From assembly GCA_958430865.1 (NCBI GenBank), contig CAUDNR010004478.1, positions 65,913 to 129,912 of the forward strand: DNA of 64,000 nucleotides, in the 5' to 3' direction. The position numbers were made by a program, and so were the translations under genes. Shown in pieces: positions 11,448 through 22,549 of the stretch. The notes below the pieces were generated by a model, which saw only the letters and a list, made by a program, of their open reading frames with translations, had not been told where the DNA came from and did no database searches. This DNA is from Entrophospora sp. SA101 (taxonomy: Eukaryota; Glomeromycota; Glomeromycetes; Entrophosporales; Entrophosporaceae). The first letter of the stretch is position 1, and each line of letters begins with the position of its first letter.

Positions 11448-12214
11448 ATATCTTACAATAACTCGCCATTTATCGATGCTGTAAACATTACAATACCATT
11501 ATTCGGATCCTCCTTATGAGATTATTCTAATGGACTGTGCTTCATTAAATTTGGATCACTGGTCCTCAAGATAAATGATTTCGAAATTATTAATTATAAT
11601 AAATCATGTGATATGACATAATTTAAATTCTGTATGCTTATTGTTATTTAATTATTTTATGTATATTTTATAGCAAATAATCTCTATTTATTATTTGTTT
11701 AAAGTTTGCTCAAAATGGTCTACAAATAATATTTGATTTAGTGTATAAAATACATGAATGTATATAATACAATTATTATTATATTTAGTTTATATTTTAT
11801 ATGTATTATAATGTGAATATATCACAAATATCAAACAAATAAAATAATTAATTATAAAGTATATTTTGGTAAGCTCCAAACAAATTGAATCAAGTTGAAT
11901 TTTTTTTTTAATGTCATATTAATAATACTGTATATTAAGAGTTTTAAATTGATATTATATTAAATTCCTGTTTGTTAATATTGGGTGTATTCACGAATTA
12001 ATAAAGTTGGTTTTTAATGAACATTATGCATAAAATTACTATTAACAACTTTAAACTCGATTAATTTTGATGATGATAACAAATTAAATATAAATTTACA
12101 GTCGCACAATTCATTAATGATGGTTGCATGCATTGTTCAAAATGACGCCTCTTCAATAATAACCTTTTTCGATTTCGAAACCAATTTCCAAAGGCAACTA
12201 TATAGAATTCAAAT

Positions 12215-12400
12215 TATTTCATATTGGTTCTATTCGAATTGTTCGTTTATTCATTTTATTTGAATTGTTGTTTATTCGAATTATTTATTTTATTCAAACT
12301 ATTCGTTTTGTTCGTTTATTCGTTTATTCGAATTATTCATTTTATTCAATTATTCATTTTATTTGTTTTATTTGTTTTATTTGAATGCTTGATTTCATAA
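12215..12400. repeat. TTCGAAT / TTTATTCG degenerate repeat
   Basis: A run of short words (TTCGTTTATTCG, GAATTATTCATTTTATT) repeats with drift. Related sequence in the opposite orientation is at 23520-23640 and 39790-40015. The flank AAAGGCA...AATTCAAATTATTTCATAT at 12194 also occurs at 24623, so this is a dispersed family rather than one microsatellite. Confidence 0.6.
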
Positions 12401-13164
12401 CGAATAAAACAAATAATTTAAATAAACTTTATTCGAATAGAAACCCTATCAGATTTGAGTGAAATGATTGATTAATTTGTGTTTCGCCAATCATGCGTAG
12501 AACCATTAACATATAAAAACATAGTTATGTTTATTCTAGCATATATTGTGGATATAATTTGACAACTAATAAGTGCTTTATTAAAAAGATAATGACCGAC
12601 ATATTTATATTAAATATGAAAAAACCAATTTTAGACATTCTATATGTTAGTACAAATAAAACAACAAAATCAAATTTCCCTGTTTTTAATATTTCAATTT
12701 TATATACGTATATGTAAAATCTTTGGAATCTGGCGATGTCCTATATAAAAATTAGAAAAAACAGAGTTAATATATTTTTGAAATATTTTTGAAATATTTG
12801 GTGAACTCAATGAGCGGAGCACATGACAAATCACCAGAAGATATTTAAATGAAATTTGTAAAGAAAATTTCTAAAGAAAATTCTAACAATTGAATATTCA
12901 TATTAGTATTAGTATTAAATTCATTTGTAATTGTAACTTTGATTGCTGTCATTGTTTGAATTATCATATTATTATTATTTTGCATATTAATGTAATAATG
13001 AACTTTTTACCTTCCAATTATATATACAATTTAGTAAGGAGAACAAGAATCCTTATACTAAAAAAGGTAAAAATGTATTTCCTTTCAACAAATAGTTTTT
13101 TAAAAGCTTTTACTTTTTAGTTTGTCTGGGCGAAAACCAAAGAATTAGAACAAGGGTATTAATA

Positions 13165-13690
13165 TTATGACTATCTAATGGTGAACAATCTTGTCATGCG
13201 ACAAAATAGAATGTCACTATTACTATTACTATTGTTATTGTTGTTAGTCATGTTATCGTTAATTTTTATTTTCAAAAAAAAAAAAAAGGATTTAATATTG
13301 TTATTATTATCTATTGATCCGATGATAACAATCTTTGTCACACCGAATATTATTGTTGTTTGTTAATGTCATTGAGAATTAGTTAATTTTTCAAAAAAAA
13401 TTTTTAGGGTAAACAATTAGACGGTGAGCAATCTTATTACGCGATAAAACAGGAACATTATTATCTTATTGTTATTATTATTATTATTATTTTCAAAAGG
13501 ATTTAGGGTTGGACGGTTGATATGATGGCGAACAATCTTGTTATGCGACAAAAGAGAATATTATTGTTATTATTGATTAGCCAATTTTTCTTTCTCTTTT
13601 CCAAAAAGAAAAAAAGGATTTATTTAGAGTTAAACAATTGATCTGATGGCGAATAATCTTGTTACGCGACATAACATAAAACAACATTAA
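13165..13690. repeat. Diverged tandem array with GGCGAACAATCTTGTTACGCGAC motif family
   Basis: A motif of the form GGYGAACAATCTTGTTAYGC recurs at about 13179, 13319 (weak), 13421, 13525 and 13646, at steps of roughly 100-140 bp. Each is followed by an ATT/TTG run and a TTTTCAAAA...GGATTTA segment. The units have diverged, so the array is old. Identical copy at 57103-57628. Confidence 0.65.
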
Positions 13691-13725
13691 GAATTAATGT
13701 CTATCTTCTTTTTTTTTTTCAAGGT

Positions 13726-13763
13726 TAATGGTGAATGGTCTTATATTACGCCATTCACCATTA
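13726..13763. repeat. 13-bp perfect inverted repeat
   Basis: TAATGGTGAATGG and CCATTCACCATTA form a hairpin with a 12-nt loop at the end of the tandem array. The arm resembles the array motif, so it is probably an inverted array remnant. Confidence 0.7.
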
Positions 13764-14503
13764 AGGAAAAAAAACCCAAAATATTATATTATTACATTGG
13801 GAATATTATTGTTGTATTTTTATATTTTTTAAAGTAAACAATTTCAAAATAGCTGAATAATGTAATATTAATATGTATACATCACATATATTTTGCATTA
13901 TGTGTAATTTAAATGATTGTAAATAAAATAATATACTTGCAAATTATATACATAATTTACAAACAGCATGTTTGCTTACTCTCTACAATTGTCATTATTA
14001 TGCGTACAACTGTACGCTAATTGTTTGCTAAATCTCTGCTAATATTGTATACTTTTGAAGATCAATACTCCTGATGGTGTTTACAATTAAAGCTGTTTTC
14101 GAGTTGAAATAAAGAATATTTGAAGCAAAATGACATCTCGTTGTTATTGCACATAATCCCAATTCTCGCAATTACCAAGAATCTACAGATCATTCCTTTG
14201 CCTTTAGGGCCCGACCCTTTTTGCATACACGCATGAACTTTATTTTATGATTTAAATCTAAAATTAGAATTTAATTTGTGAATCAAAACTTAATAAAGCC
14301 ATTTTAAGAAGAGTCTATTCATTAAATATGTAGGTCGTGTAGATTCGGAGTGCTCTCTCATTCAGCAATTAATATTGATACGTAGAAGTTTCATCTCTTA
14401 CCCCCTTTTTTAATGTATGATAATCATATGTGTAAAAATCCTTTTTGATTTAGTATAAATTGAACACCGCCATCATTTCTTATGAAAAATTAAACAAAAT
14501 AAA

Positions 14504-16216
14504 ATGTTTTTTCTTTCCAATTATGAATTGTTTTTTGAGGTCATCAACAACTTAACTGTCTTGTTAATTACATTTATATCATTATCCGTGTTTAGATATT
14601 ATTATTTGTATTTCACACGAGAGAATCCACTCCCGGGACCATTTCCGTTACCATTGGTGGGTTCAATACATCACGTGTTTTATGGAGACCTTCAAAAATA
14701 TTTCTTGAAAGTTTATCAAAAGTATGGAGATTTAACCGAGGTCTGGTTTGCAGATTTTCGAATCATATTAACAAGCAGAGAGGATTATATTGAAAGTTTC
14801 GTATCACCTTCAACAAAATCAAAATATTCAATGAGAAATCCCTATATAGAAGGTCTTGATGAATTTTTAAATATAAAAACAGGAGTAATTGTAAATCATG
14901 ATTATAAATCATGGAAGTTTAATAGAATGTTTCTTATAAAAACTATTGCAGAAAAAAAACTTTTGGATGAAACAATTGAATCGCTTCAAGAAAAATTTAA
15001 AGAAATGAATGGATATTGGAATGATCTTCTTAATGAAGTAGAAGGAGAAACACTCAATATTGACTTTATTCAATGGATACAAAGATTTGTCACTGATAAT
15101 ATTCTGCCATCAATGACTGGCAAAAAATCCCATTCATCCTTGGTAAGATATTATTATTATAGTTTGAAAAATATTAATAATGCTTCTGAATCATTGGAGT
15201 TGGAATCTTTACTAGTTAACATAAAATCAGTAGTGGATGGCGTAGATTATTTTGCATTTACACCTTATATAATGAGACACTATGTTCCGATAATAAGAAA
15301 TAACACCAAAGTATATCTAAAGAATAGGGATTGTTTATGGGAAAAGTTTGGGAAATTTATTGTTGAAAAAAAAAAAGAAATCGAGAAAATTGAAAGTAAG
15401 GATAAATTAAGATATGATATCTTGACTGCATTAATTACTGCAAATACAGATAAAGATATGCTTAATATTAAGAGATTTGATGATGAGAAATTTAATAGAC
15501 CTTTAACCAATGAAGAAATTAGAGGAGTTTTAGTTGATGTTTTTTTTGCTGGAGTTGATACCGTAAAGATTAAAAATTTATTTATTTTTTTCTTTTGAAG
15601 ATTTCTTTTGGAGATTAATTTTAATTGTTTTCTTTTGTTATTATTTTAGACCTCAAACTTCTTTACTGCAGTAATATATTACATAGGAAAACATCCAATG
15701 GTTTTAAAGAAATTACACGAAGAAATTGATAAAGTATTTTTTAATAATGGTGGTATTAATGACAATAATATCGTTATCACTCAAGAAAAATTATCTAATT
15801 TAGTTTATTGTGAAGCCATTATCAAAGAAACTGCAAGACTGTCACCAATTAATGCATTTGTTGATCGTATAAATACTGAAAAGGACACAATCAAGAGCCA
15901 TGAATGGCCAACCAATACAGTATTTTTAATGAACACAGTAGCTTTGAATTTAGATCCATTGAAATGGGAAAATCCCAATGTATTTGATCCTGATCGATTT
16001 TTTAATAATAAAAAGGATGCTTTGATGTTTGGTGGTGGTCATAGAATATGTCCAGGAAGAAAATTAGCAATGGTTCAGATGAAATGTTTATTGGTTTTAA
16101 TTTATCATTATTGGGATGTTGAATTAGTCAATAAAAATGAACCTCTTAAAGGTAGATATTTAACCATTAGAAGGATTTCAGAATTGTTGGTTAGAATTAA
16201 ACCACGCAAAATTTAA
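14504..16216 (+). CDS. Cytochrome P450 monooxygenase, 541 aa, two exons
   Basis: Exons 14504-15562 and 15650-16216 join in frame. The enzyme type is a haem-thiolate monooxygenase, normally anchored in the ER and fed electrons by a P450 reductase. Seen: an N-terminal hydrophobic anchor (about residues 16-36), the proline hinge PLPGPFPLP (42-50), the helix-I oxygen-binding motif AGVDTT (349-354, formed across the splice), the ExxR pair ETAR (413-416), a PERF-like FDPDRF, and the haem loop FGGGHRICPG with the ligand Cys near residue 487. All essential motifs are present and no break was found. The substrate cannot be inferred; a sterol or fatty-acid role would be guesswork. A convergent small ORF follows (16411-16839), and a decayed tandem copy of both lies at 17065-19638. 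Duplicated at 58442-60154. Confidence 0.93.
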
Positions 16217-16410
16217 AGCATTACAAATCAGTCATTTGACTTTATAATAAAATAATTTATTTATCAATTATTATCGTAAAATCATCTTCAAACCTTTTAA
16301 GTAAAAATAAATTTATAAATAATGAAGCTTTTATAATTGCCTCAAGAAATCTTGGAAAAATATTCTACTGATCTTCTAGGTTTAAATTGTTAAATCTTGA
16401 TTTTATTATT

Positions 16411-16839
16411 TTAAGATGTTTCTTCTTCTTTCTTTATTATTTCTGTCCAAAATTCTATTGCATATCTTATTTGGTTTCCTACAGATTCTCTTTCTACTCC
16501 TTTTCCATCATATACTTTTATTTGGTCTGTTTTCTTAAATTCTTGTACTCCTTTCTTTAAACAATTCCTGATATAATGAAGTGTATTTCCTATTTTGTCA
16601 TGTAATTCATTCTTTTCTTTTTCTTCGGCTGTATTTAAGTTGTCTGAATATTCTAATTCTATGATTCTTTTAAAATCATTTTCTAGACTCTGTTGATCCT
16701 GCTGACTTATTTGATTAATGTATGTTAAAGCTCCTGACCCTGATAAATATGTTGATAAATATATTTTTTGAATTATTTTTAATTTTAAAGGTAATTCTTT
16801 AAATGGTATATACATTTTATTGAACTTGTATTTGAGCAA
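16411..16839 (-). CDS. Conserved small protein of unknown function, 142 aa
   Basis: Intronless ORF convergent with the P450, with about 195 bp between stops. The protein is Lys/Glu-rich and probably helical, ending in RYAIEFWTEIIKKEEETS; it has no signal peptide or clear membrane segment. A start at the internal Met (MYIPFKEL, residue 9) is equally likely, because the paralogue at 19234-19638 begins there. The two paralogues differ at about 28 nucleotides, mostly amino-acid-changing, with no frameshift or stop. That suggests a real gene rather than noise. I do not recognise the family. Confidence 0.55.
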   Translation of the reverse strand: MLKYKFNKMYIPFKELPLKLKIIQKIYLSTYLSGSGALTYINQISQQDQQSLENDFKRIIELEYSDNLNTAEEKEKNELHDKIGNTLHYIRNCLKKGVQEFKKTDQIKVYDGKGVERESVGNQIRYAIEFWTEIIKKEEETS

Positions 16840-17064
16840 GTACTATTCCTTTTGTCTTGGAATTTTTTAATTTTATTATTCTTGAAATAAAATAAATAAT
16901 CGTTAGTAGTATTATTTGGAATTCCATTTATATGTTATGTAGTACCGTAAATGCGCAGTTTATTCATTGATCTCAGCTCGTCACTGTCATAAAACTACAA
17001 AGCGTCAAACCTTTTCATTTCTAAAATTCAGAAGTTGTATTAATACCACCACCTATAAATTTTA

Positions 17065-19029
17065 ATGCAAAAAAGTTATTCAAAATCACTTTCTGAAGTT
17101 ACCAATAACTTAATTGTATTGTCAATTACCTTTATATTATTATTTGTATTCACATGATCACTGGACTATTTTCGGTGAGTTCATTATTTTAGAACTTTGT
17201 CATCTTTTAAACAAAACCAATATATATGATGAGAATTAGATTTAAAGAAGGTATTGATGAATTAACATATCCAAAAAGAAGATTTAATAGAACATTTTTA
17301 TAGGTGCAAAAAATTTTTGGACAAGGAATTGAAATCTTCTTGATGTTAATATTATTATTTATTATTGAAGTCTTAGTTATTATATTTATTGGACTTTTAG
17401 ACTTGATACACCCTCATTCGATATCGAGAAAGCTTTCCATGTGTCGCATTTGTAGCTGAATTAAAAAGCATCTCATCGTGTGGCTTCAAGGATACCTGAA
17501 CACAAAAAAAATGTTGCACCACAAAAATACATCTGTCAGGTTAAACTAATAATTGTATAAATATTATTGTTATAGCAATAGTAATAACTTTAATAAAATA
17601 TTTAATCATTTCGATTCAGCAACCAACCTCACTCTCAATCATTCAATTCACCATAGAAAGTGTTAAGACAATCTTAGAGATTGATTGACTGATTATCTAT
17701 TCATAGTTTTTGCGCAATAATTTATTAGCAATTATTATAAAAGATTGCGTTATACTTGCGTGGATAATCGGTTACAAATACAAGTTATGTTCCAAATATT
17801 AAAACAATATCCTGAATTTATTCACTGCTCCACAAGGGAAGCATCATGCATCAATAAATTATTTAATTTGTGAATCATAAATTTAGTAAAGTCTCTTTTA
17901 AGAAGAATCCATCTATTATAAAGACTAGTGCCGTAATCCAAAAAGGAAAAAGTATGGTTGCAAAAGTGGTCGCAAAGGTAATTGCAACCACTTTTTATAT
18001 GCCGTAAATACAATTACTACCATCATCATAATTTACAGCACTAGTCTTTAATCTATTAATGAGAGAGCACCCAAGGTTATACATAAAAGTCGCGCCAATT
18101 TTTGGTGCAAAATTCCTTTTGATTGGCTAATTTCTCAAAAATTATGATCATAATTATGGTATTCATATAAACATTATGTTCCAATATTAAATCAAAGAAA
18201 TAAAGATTATTTATGAGAAAAGTTGGATAAATTTATTGTTGTAAAAAAAAAGAAATTTAAATACTGAAAGTAAAGATAATTTAGGGCATGATGTGTTGAC
18301 TGCGTTAACTACTGCAAATACAGATAATAATATTAAAGAAGAAAAATTTAATTTAGCCAAATGAAGAAATCAGGGGAAATCTAGTGAATGATTTTTGTTG
18401 GAGTTGATACTGTAAAGATTAAAATTTATTTATTTTCTTCTTAATCTCTTTTGAAAATTAATTTCTTTTGACGATATTTTATTACTTTGGTCCTCAAATT
18501 TATTTGCTGCAATAGCATAAAACATCCAATATTTTTAAAGAAATTACACGAAGAAATTGATAAAGTATTTTTTAATAATGGTGTTAATGATGAGAATATT
18601 ATTATCACTCAAGAAAATTATCTAATTTGGTTTATTATGAAGCTATTATCAAAGAAACTTCAAGGCTGTCACCAATTAATACATTTGTTGATTTATAAAT
18701 ACTGGAAAAGATACAATCAAGAACCTTGAATGGCCAACCAATACAGTATTTTTAATGAACACATTAGCTTTGAATTGAGACGGGAAAATCGAATGAATTT
18801 GATCCTGATTGATTTTTTAATAAAAAAAGGATGCTTTGATGTTTGGTGGTGGTCATAGAATATGTCCAGGAAGAAAATTAGCAATGGTTCAGATGAAATG
18901 TTTATTGGTTTTATTTATCATTATTGGGATGTTGAATTAGTTAATAAAAATGAACCTCTTAAAAGTAGATATACAACCATTAATAGGGTTTCAAAATTGT
19001 TGGTTAGGATTAAACCATGCAAAATTTAA
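17065..19029 (+). pseudogene. P450 pseudogene, second tandem unit
   Basis: Pieces of the 14504-16216 gene recur in order but broken. 17080-17345 matches the N-terminal region, with the proline hinge deleted. About 18180-18420 matches the end of exon 1 (AGVDT region present as GVDTVKI). 18485-19029 matches exon 2, including the haem loop FGGGHRICPG at about 18840-18870, with several one-base indels (for example in the segment after KVFFNNG). The middle of exon 1 is missing and is replaced by repeat DNA and the MITE at 17919-18050. It cannot encode an enzyme. Only 17065-17844 of it is visible in the second copy. Confidence 0.88.
17919..18050. mobile_element. hAT-type MITE, 132 bp, with 8-bp target duplication
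   Basis: 18-bp inverted ends TAAAGACTAGTGCCGTAA / TTACAGCACTAGTCTTTA differ at one position. The flanks are perfect 8-bp direct repeats ATCTATTA at 17911-17918 and 18051-18058. An 8-bp duplication is the signature of hAT transposition. The interior has a second, imperfect palindrome (GGTTGC...GCAACC) and no coding capacity. Confidence 0.9.
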
Positions 19030-19233
19030 AGTATCACAAATCAGTCATTTGACTTTATAATAAAATAATTTATTTATCAAATTTTATCAATTATTATTGT
19101 AAAATCATCTTCAAACCTTTTAAGTAAAAATAAATTTATAAATAATGAAACTTTTATAATTGCCCCAAGAAATCTTGGAAAAATATTCTACTGATCTTCT
19201 AGGTTTAAATTGTTAAATCTTGATTTTATTATT

Positions 19234-19638
19234 TTAAGATGTTTCTTCTTCTTTCTTTATTATTTCTGTCCAAAATTCTATTGCATATCTTATTTGGTTT
19301 CCTACAGATTCTCTTTCTACTCCATCTCCACGATATATTTTTATTTGGTCTGTTTTCTTAAATTCTTGTATTCCTTTCTGTAAACATTTCCTGTTATAAT
19401 GATATGCATTTCCTATTTTGTCATGTAATTCATTCTTTTCTACTTCTTCTGCCGTATTTAAGTTGTCTGAATATTCTAGTTCTATGATTCTTTTAAAATC
19501 ATTTTCTAGACTCTGTTGATCCTGTTGATCTATTTGATTAATGTATTTTAAAGGTCTTTTGCCTGATAAATATGTTGATAAATATATTTTTTGAATTATT
19601 TTTAATTTTAAAGGTAATTCTCTATATGGTATATACAT
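19234..19638 (-). CDS. Paralogue of the 142-aa unknown protein, 134 aa
   Basis: Starts MYIPYRELPLKL and ends IKKEEETS, colinear with 16411-16839 over its whole length. By my count the pair shows about 23 amino-acid-changing and 5 silent substitutions, without indels. Changes cluster around residues 26-36, 78-92 and 103-108. The adjoining P450 of the same unit has collapsed, yet this frame is open. Function unknown; no domain recognised. Confidence 0.55.
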   Translation of the reverse strand: MYIPYRELPLKLKIIQKIYLSTYLSGKRPLKYINQIDQQDQQSLENDFKRIIELEYSDNLNTAEEVEKNELHDKIGNAYHYNRKCLQKGIQEFKKTDQIKIYRGDGVERESVGNQIRYAIEFWTEIIKKEEETS

Positions 19639-21610
19639 TTTATTGAACTTGTATTTGAGTGAGGATTTTAGCTTTATTCTATTCTTTTTTATCTTAGAAA
19701 AAGTATAATAATATATATAATTTTACCATGGAAGTCTTCTGGCTCTGTGATTCCATACATCATTGATAAGGTTTTTATCCTGCTGCTTGCCAGTTCACAT
19801 GGCCCTTCTATTCTTCATGAGGAACATTTTAAAAAATACTTGTTATATTATTTTATTGATATTGATTTAATTATGTAAGATTCTTTGTAAATTTTATATT
19901 AAAGGATCCCTGAAATTTAAGGGATCCTTAAATTTTTTGAAAGAATCCACAAAAACCAAGGATTCTACAGCATTTTAAGGAATCCTTAAGCTCAAAAGTT
20001 TCCTGATGTGACTATTACAGAAAATTATTGAAATTGCAATTTGAAATTACAACTTCTTTAATTAACCAGTTAATCGATTAAGTTTTTTTGGAAGGTTTCA
20101 ATGAGAAGTGAAGCACTTAACCCAACACTCCTTCAAATATATACAAAAAAGCCTTGTGAAATATAGTCAAAATGGTCATTGTTTTATTGATACAAAAAAA
20201 AATAATAATTTACATGCATGTAAACTCGTAAACATAATAATGATATTAATAATATTTGATAATAAAAAGTTTCTGCTATATAATTTCTAAAACTTTTTAA
20301 ATAATTCTACATATCTTCATTTTTTATTCACTACGAGTTTTCCATCAATTTGGGTTACACTCCATGAAATGATATCTCTCTCTACAACAACTTTTTTTTG
20401 CCAAATCAGGCAGGCCATTATATAGAGAGTGAACTATATTTATTTTTAATACAATTGATTAAAACAAATTATTGGAATAATTAAAAACTCATTAATGCAA
20501 AAATCATGATAAAGTTTAAAAAAATGCATAATTTATTCTAACATATTTTAATTGAGAATATATTTTATTTTTATCTTGTATTATTAAAGAATATGCCTTG
20601 TCTTTAAAAATTGATTCCTTTGAAATAAATGGAAGATATTGCAATGATCCTCATTTTCATGGCCATCTTTGATTTTTCCAATTTTTATAAGGCGAGTGTT
20701 CTCGCTGGACATGTTGTTGAGTGTTACATTAATGAAGTTACATCAGCTAGAGACCTGGTAATGGTTCCAGGATAGTGCTCTAGTTGAATTGTTAATACCC
20801 TAATATATCATGATAATGGTTTCATAAGTGGCATTGGTTAAACACTACGAAATATCATGTTTTCATTATTATTTTTTTATATATTATAGTTAACAGGACT
20901 TATATGCTTCACAAGCATATTGAAAAGAATAATGTCTCAAGTTATCTAATAAAACTCAATTTTACATTGATGGAAATTGGTTTAATATAAGTGATGGGAA
21001 CATAAACCTTCATGATAATTCAATAATTTTGAATATGTTATTCAAGCAAAGTGGAAATCATCAAATCAATTTATTATTGTAGAAGATGTTGAAAGATTTA
21101 TTGGTATAATGGTTGATCAACTTAATAAATTTGGTTTTTTTTTCAAATATTGGATATTCTGAAAAGCCAATAATTGTGTTAGAAACTCTTTAGTAAAAGA
21201 TATCATCCTATGTTTGGAAAATATTTTGTTCAAATTAATCAAACTATTAGAATCACAATTTAAAAATAAAAATAATAGAAAAATTATAGACCCATCAATC
21301 TATGATGAAATCACCATTGATAATTTAGAAAAAGATTCCCAATCTATCTATTACAAAAGATGGTACAATTAACATTGCTGGTAATTGCAAAATGATTTTA
21401 AGAAAACAGGGATTCACTCTTTATTGAAAACAAAATTTGTATGCAAGATTTATTAGAATTTGTTTTTTTGAATTCATTTTGATTATTGGTTTTTAAAGAA
21501 AAATGCCTAAAATAATTTTTTTGATTTTCTGTTAGAGAAATGGAATGTGATTATTTCAAAAAACATACTATTCAATAAAGTCATACAGTGTAATGATTGA
21601 CAAAAATCAT
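19639..21610. other. Non-coding and decayed sequence
   Basis: Contents: a GGATCC-containing palindromic repeat near 19905-19995; a degenerate pogo-like end at about 20376-20452; and a stretch at 20930-21370 that reads in pieces like a protein (for example FYIDGNWFNISDGN, then EDVERFIGIMVDQLNKFG in another frame) but is full of stops. I could not name the source gene. Confidence 0.45.
20376..20452. mobile_element. Degenerate pogo-like TIR fragment
   Basis: CTCTCTCTACAAC and, inverted, TATAGAGAGTGAACTATA resemble the ends of the complete element at 26682-26872 (CTCTCTATAACGAC / GAGAGTGAACTG). Strongly shortened and mutated. Confidence 0.4.
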
Positions 21611-22132
21611 ATAGTTGGCTCAGTCTAAAGACTTCCTAAATTTTGGGCAAATTTTAAAAGTATAGAAGTCATTTTCTGTCCTACTTTTTAAAATGTAGCA
21701 CTATAGTTGGCTCAGTCTAAAGACCTCCTAAATTTTGGGCAAATTTTAAAAGTATAGAGGTCACTTTCTGTCCTACCTTTTAAAAAAATAGCTCTATTAG
21801 TTGATAGAATATGTCTTTAGTTTTAATGTAATAGAGAGATTTTCTCAAAAAAATTATTTGTTGTAGTGTTCTATTCTTTTTAAAACATGTATTTTACTAT
21901 GCTCGCGAGGAATTTGTCCACTATGATCATTTCTAAATTTAGGAAAAATATTACCAAATTTAAACTAGCTCTTGACTATCATATCTAAATTTGGCAGTAA
22001 GAAAACTAAAATCACGTGAAGTCCTATTTTTTGAAAAATTTTATTACACTTTTGAACGAATTACAAAATTGCTAATTTTGAAATTTGGCAGCATGGCGCA
22101 GCAATAGGAGGTCTTTAGACCGAGCCAACCAT
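21611..22132. mobile_element. Composite inverted-repeat element
   Basis: The left end TTGGCTCAGTCTAAAGACC occurs twice, at 21611 and 21713, as part of a 102-bp tandem duplication. The right end near 22105-22132 is its inverse (GGTCTTTAGACCGAGCCAA). Internally 21798-21990 is related to 22133-22340, outside the right end. No open frame. Probably a non-autonomous DNA transposon that suffered tandem rearrangement. Its right part is seen again at 62462-62622. Confidence 0.55.
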
Positions 22133-22549
22133 ATTAGTTGATAGAATATGTCTTTAGTTATAATGTAATAGAGATTTTCTCAAAAATTATTTGTTATAGA
22201 GTTCTATTCTTTTTTAAATCATGCTCATGAGGAATTTGAATGCTAGGATCATTGCTGAATTTAGATTAGGTTTTGATCATCATTATAAATTTAGTCTAAT
22301 ACTCAACCATCATTTTAAATTTGGCAGTGAGGAAAATAATTTTTTAACCAAAATCATCTGAAGCTCTTTTTTAAAAAATTTTATTGCATTTTTGAATGAA
22401 TCACATAACTTTAGCAAAAAACTTTATCAAAATCATATGTTTCCTCAATTATAACAGTCCAGGTCCTGTTGCAATATGTCACATATTATCTATAGTCTCA
22501 CTAATCTTTTTTTAATTATGAACTATTGCAAATCCTGTAACTATACTTA

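Larger units (their letters stand above)
9961..14503. other. Repeat-rich non-coding DNA upstream of the P450 gene
   Basis: Contents in order: an AAT microsatellite near 10040-10064; a stretch at about 10160-10660 with a CGGGG hairpin that might be part of an LTR-like repeat but has no demonstrable ends; a low-confidence ORF at 11154-11447; a TTCGAAT/TTTATTCG-rich block at 12215-12400; and a diverged tandem array at 13165-13690 with a hairpin at 13726-13763. The final 500 bp is presumably the P450 promoter. All of it is repeated at 53899-58441. Confidence 0.6.

Noticed and set aside
13178..13366. 62-codon plus-strand ORF rich in leucine
   Set aside because: It is a trinucleotide run within the tandem array, followed by a poly-lysine run from a poly-A tract.
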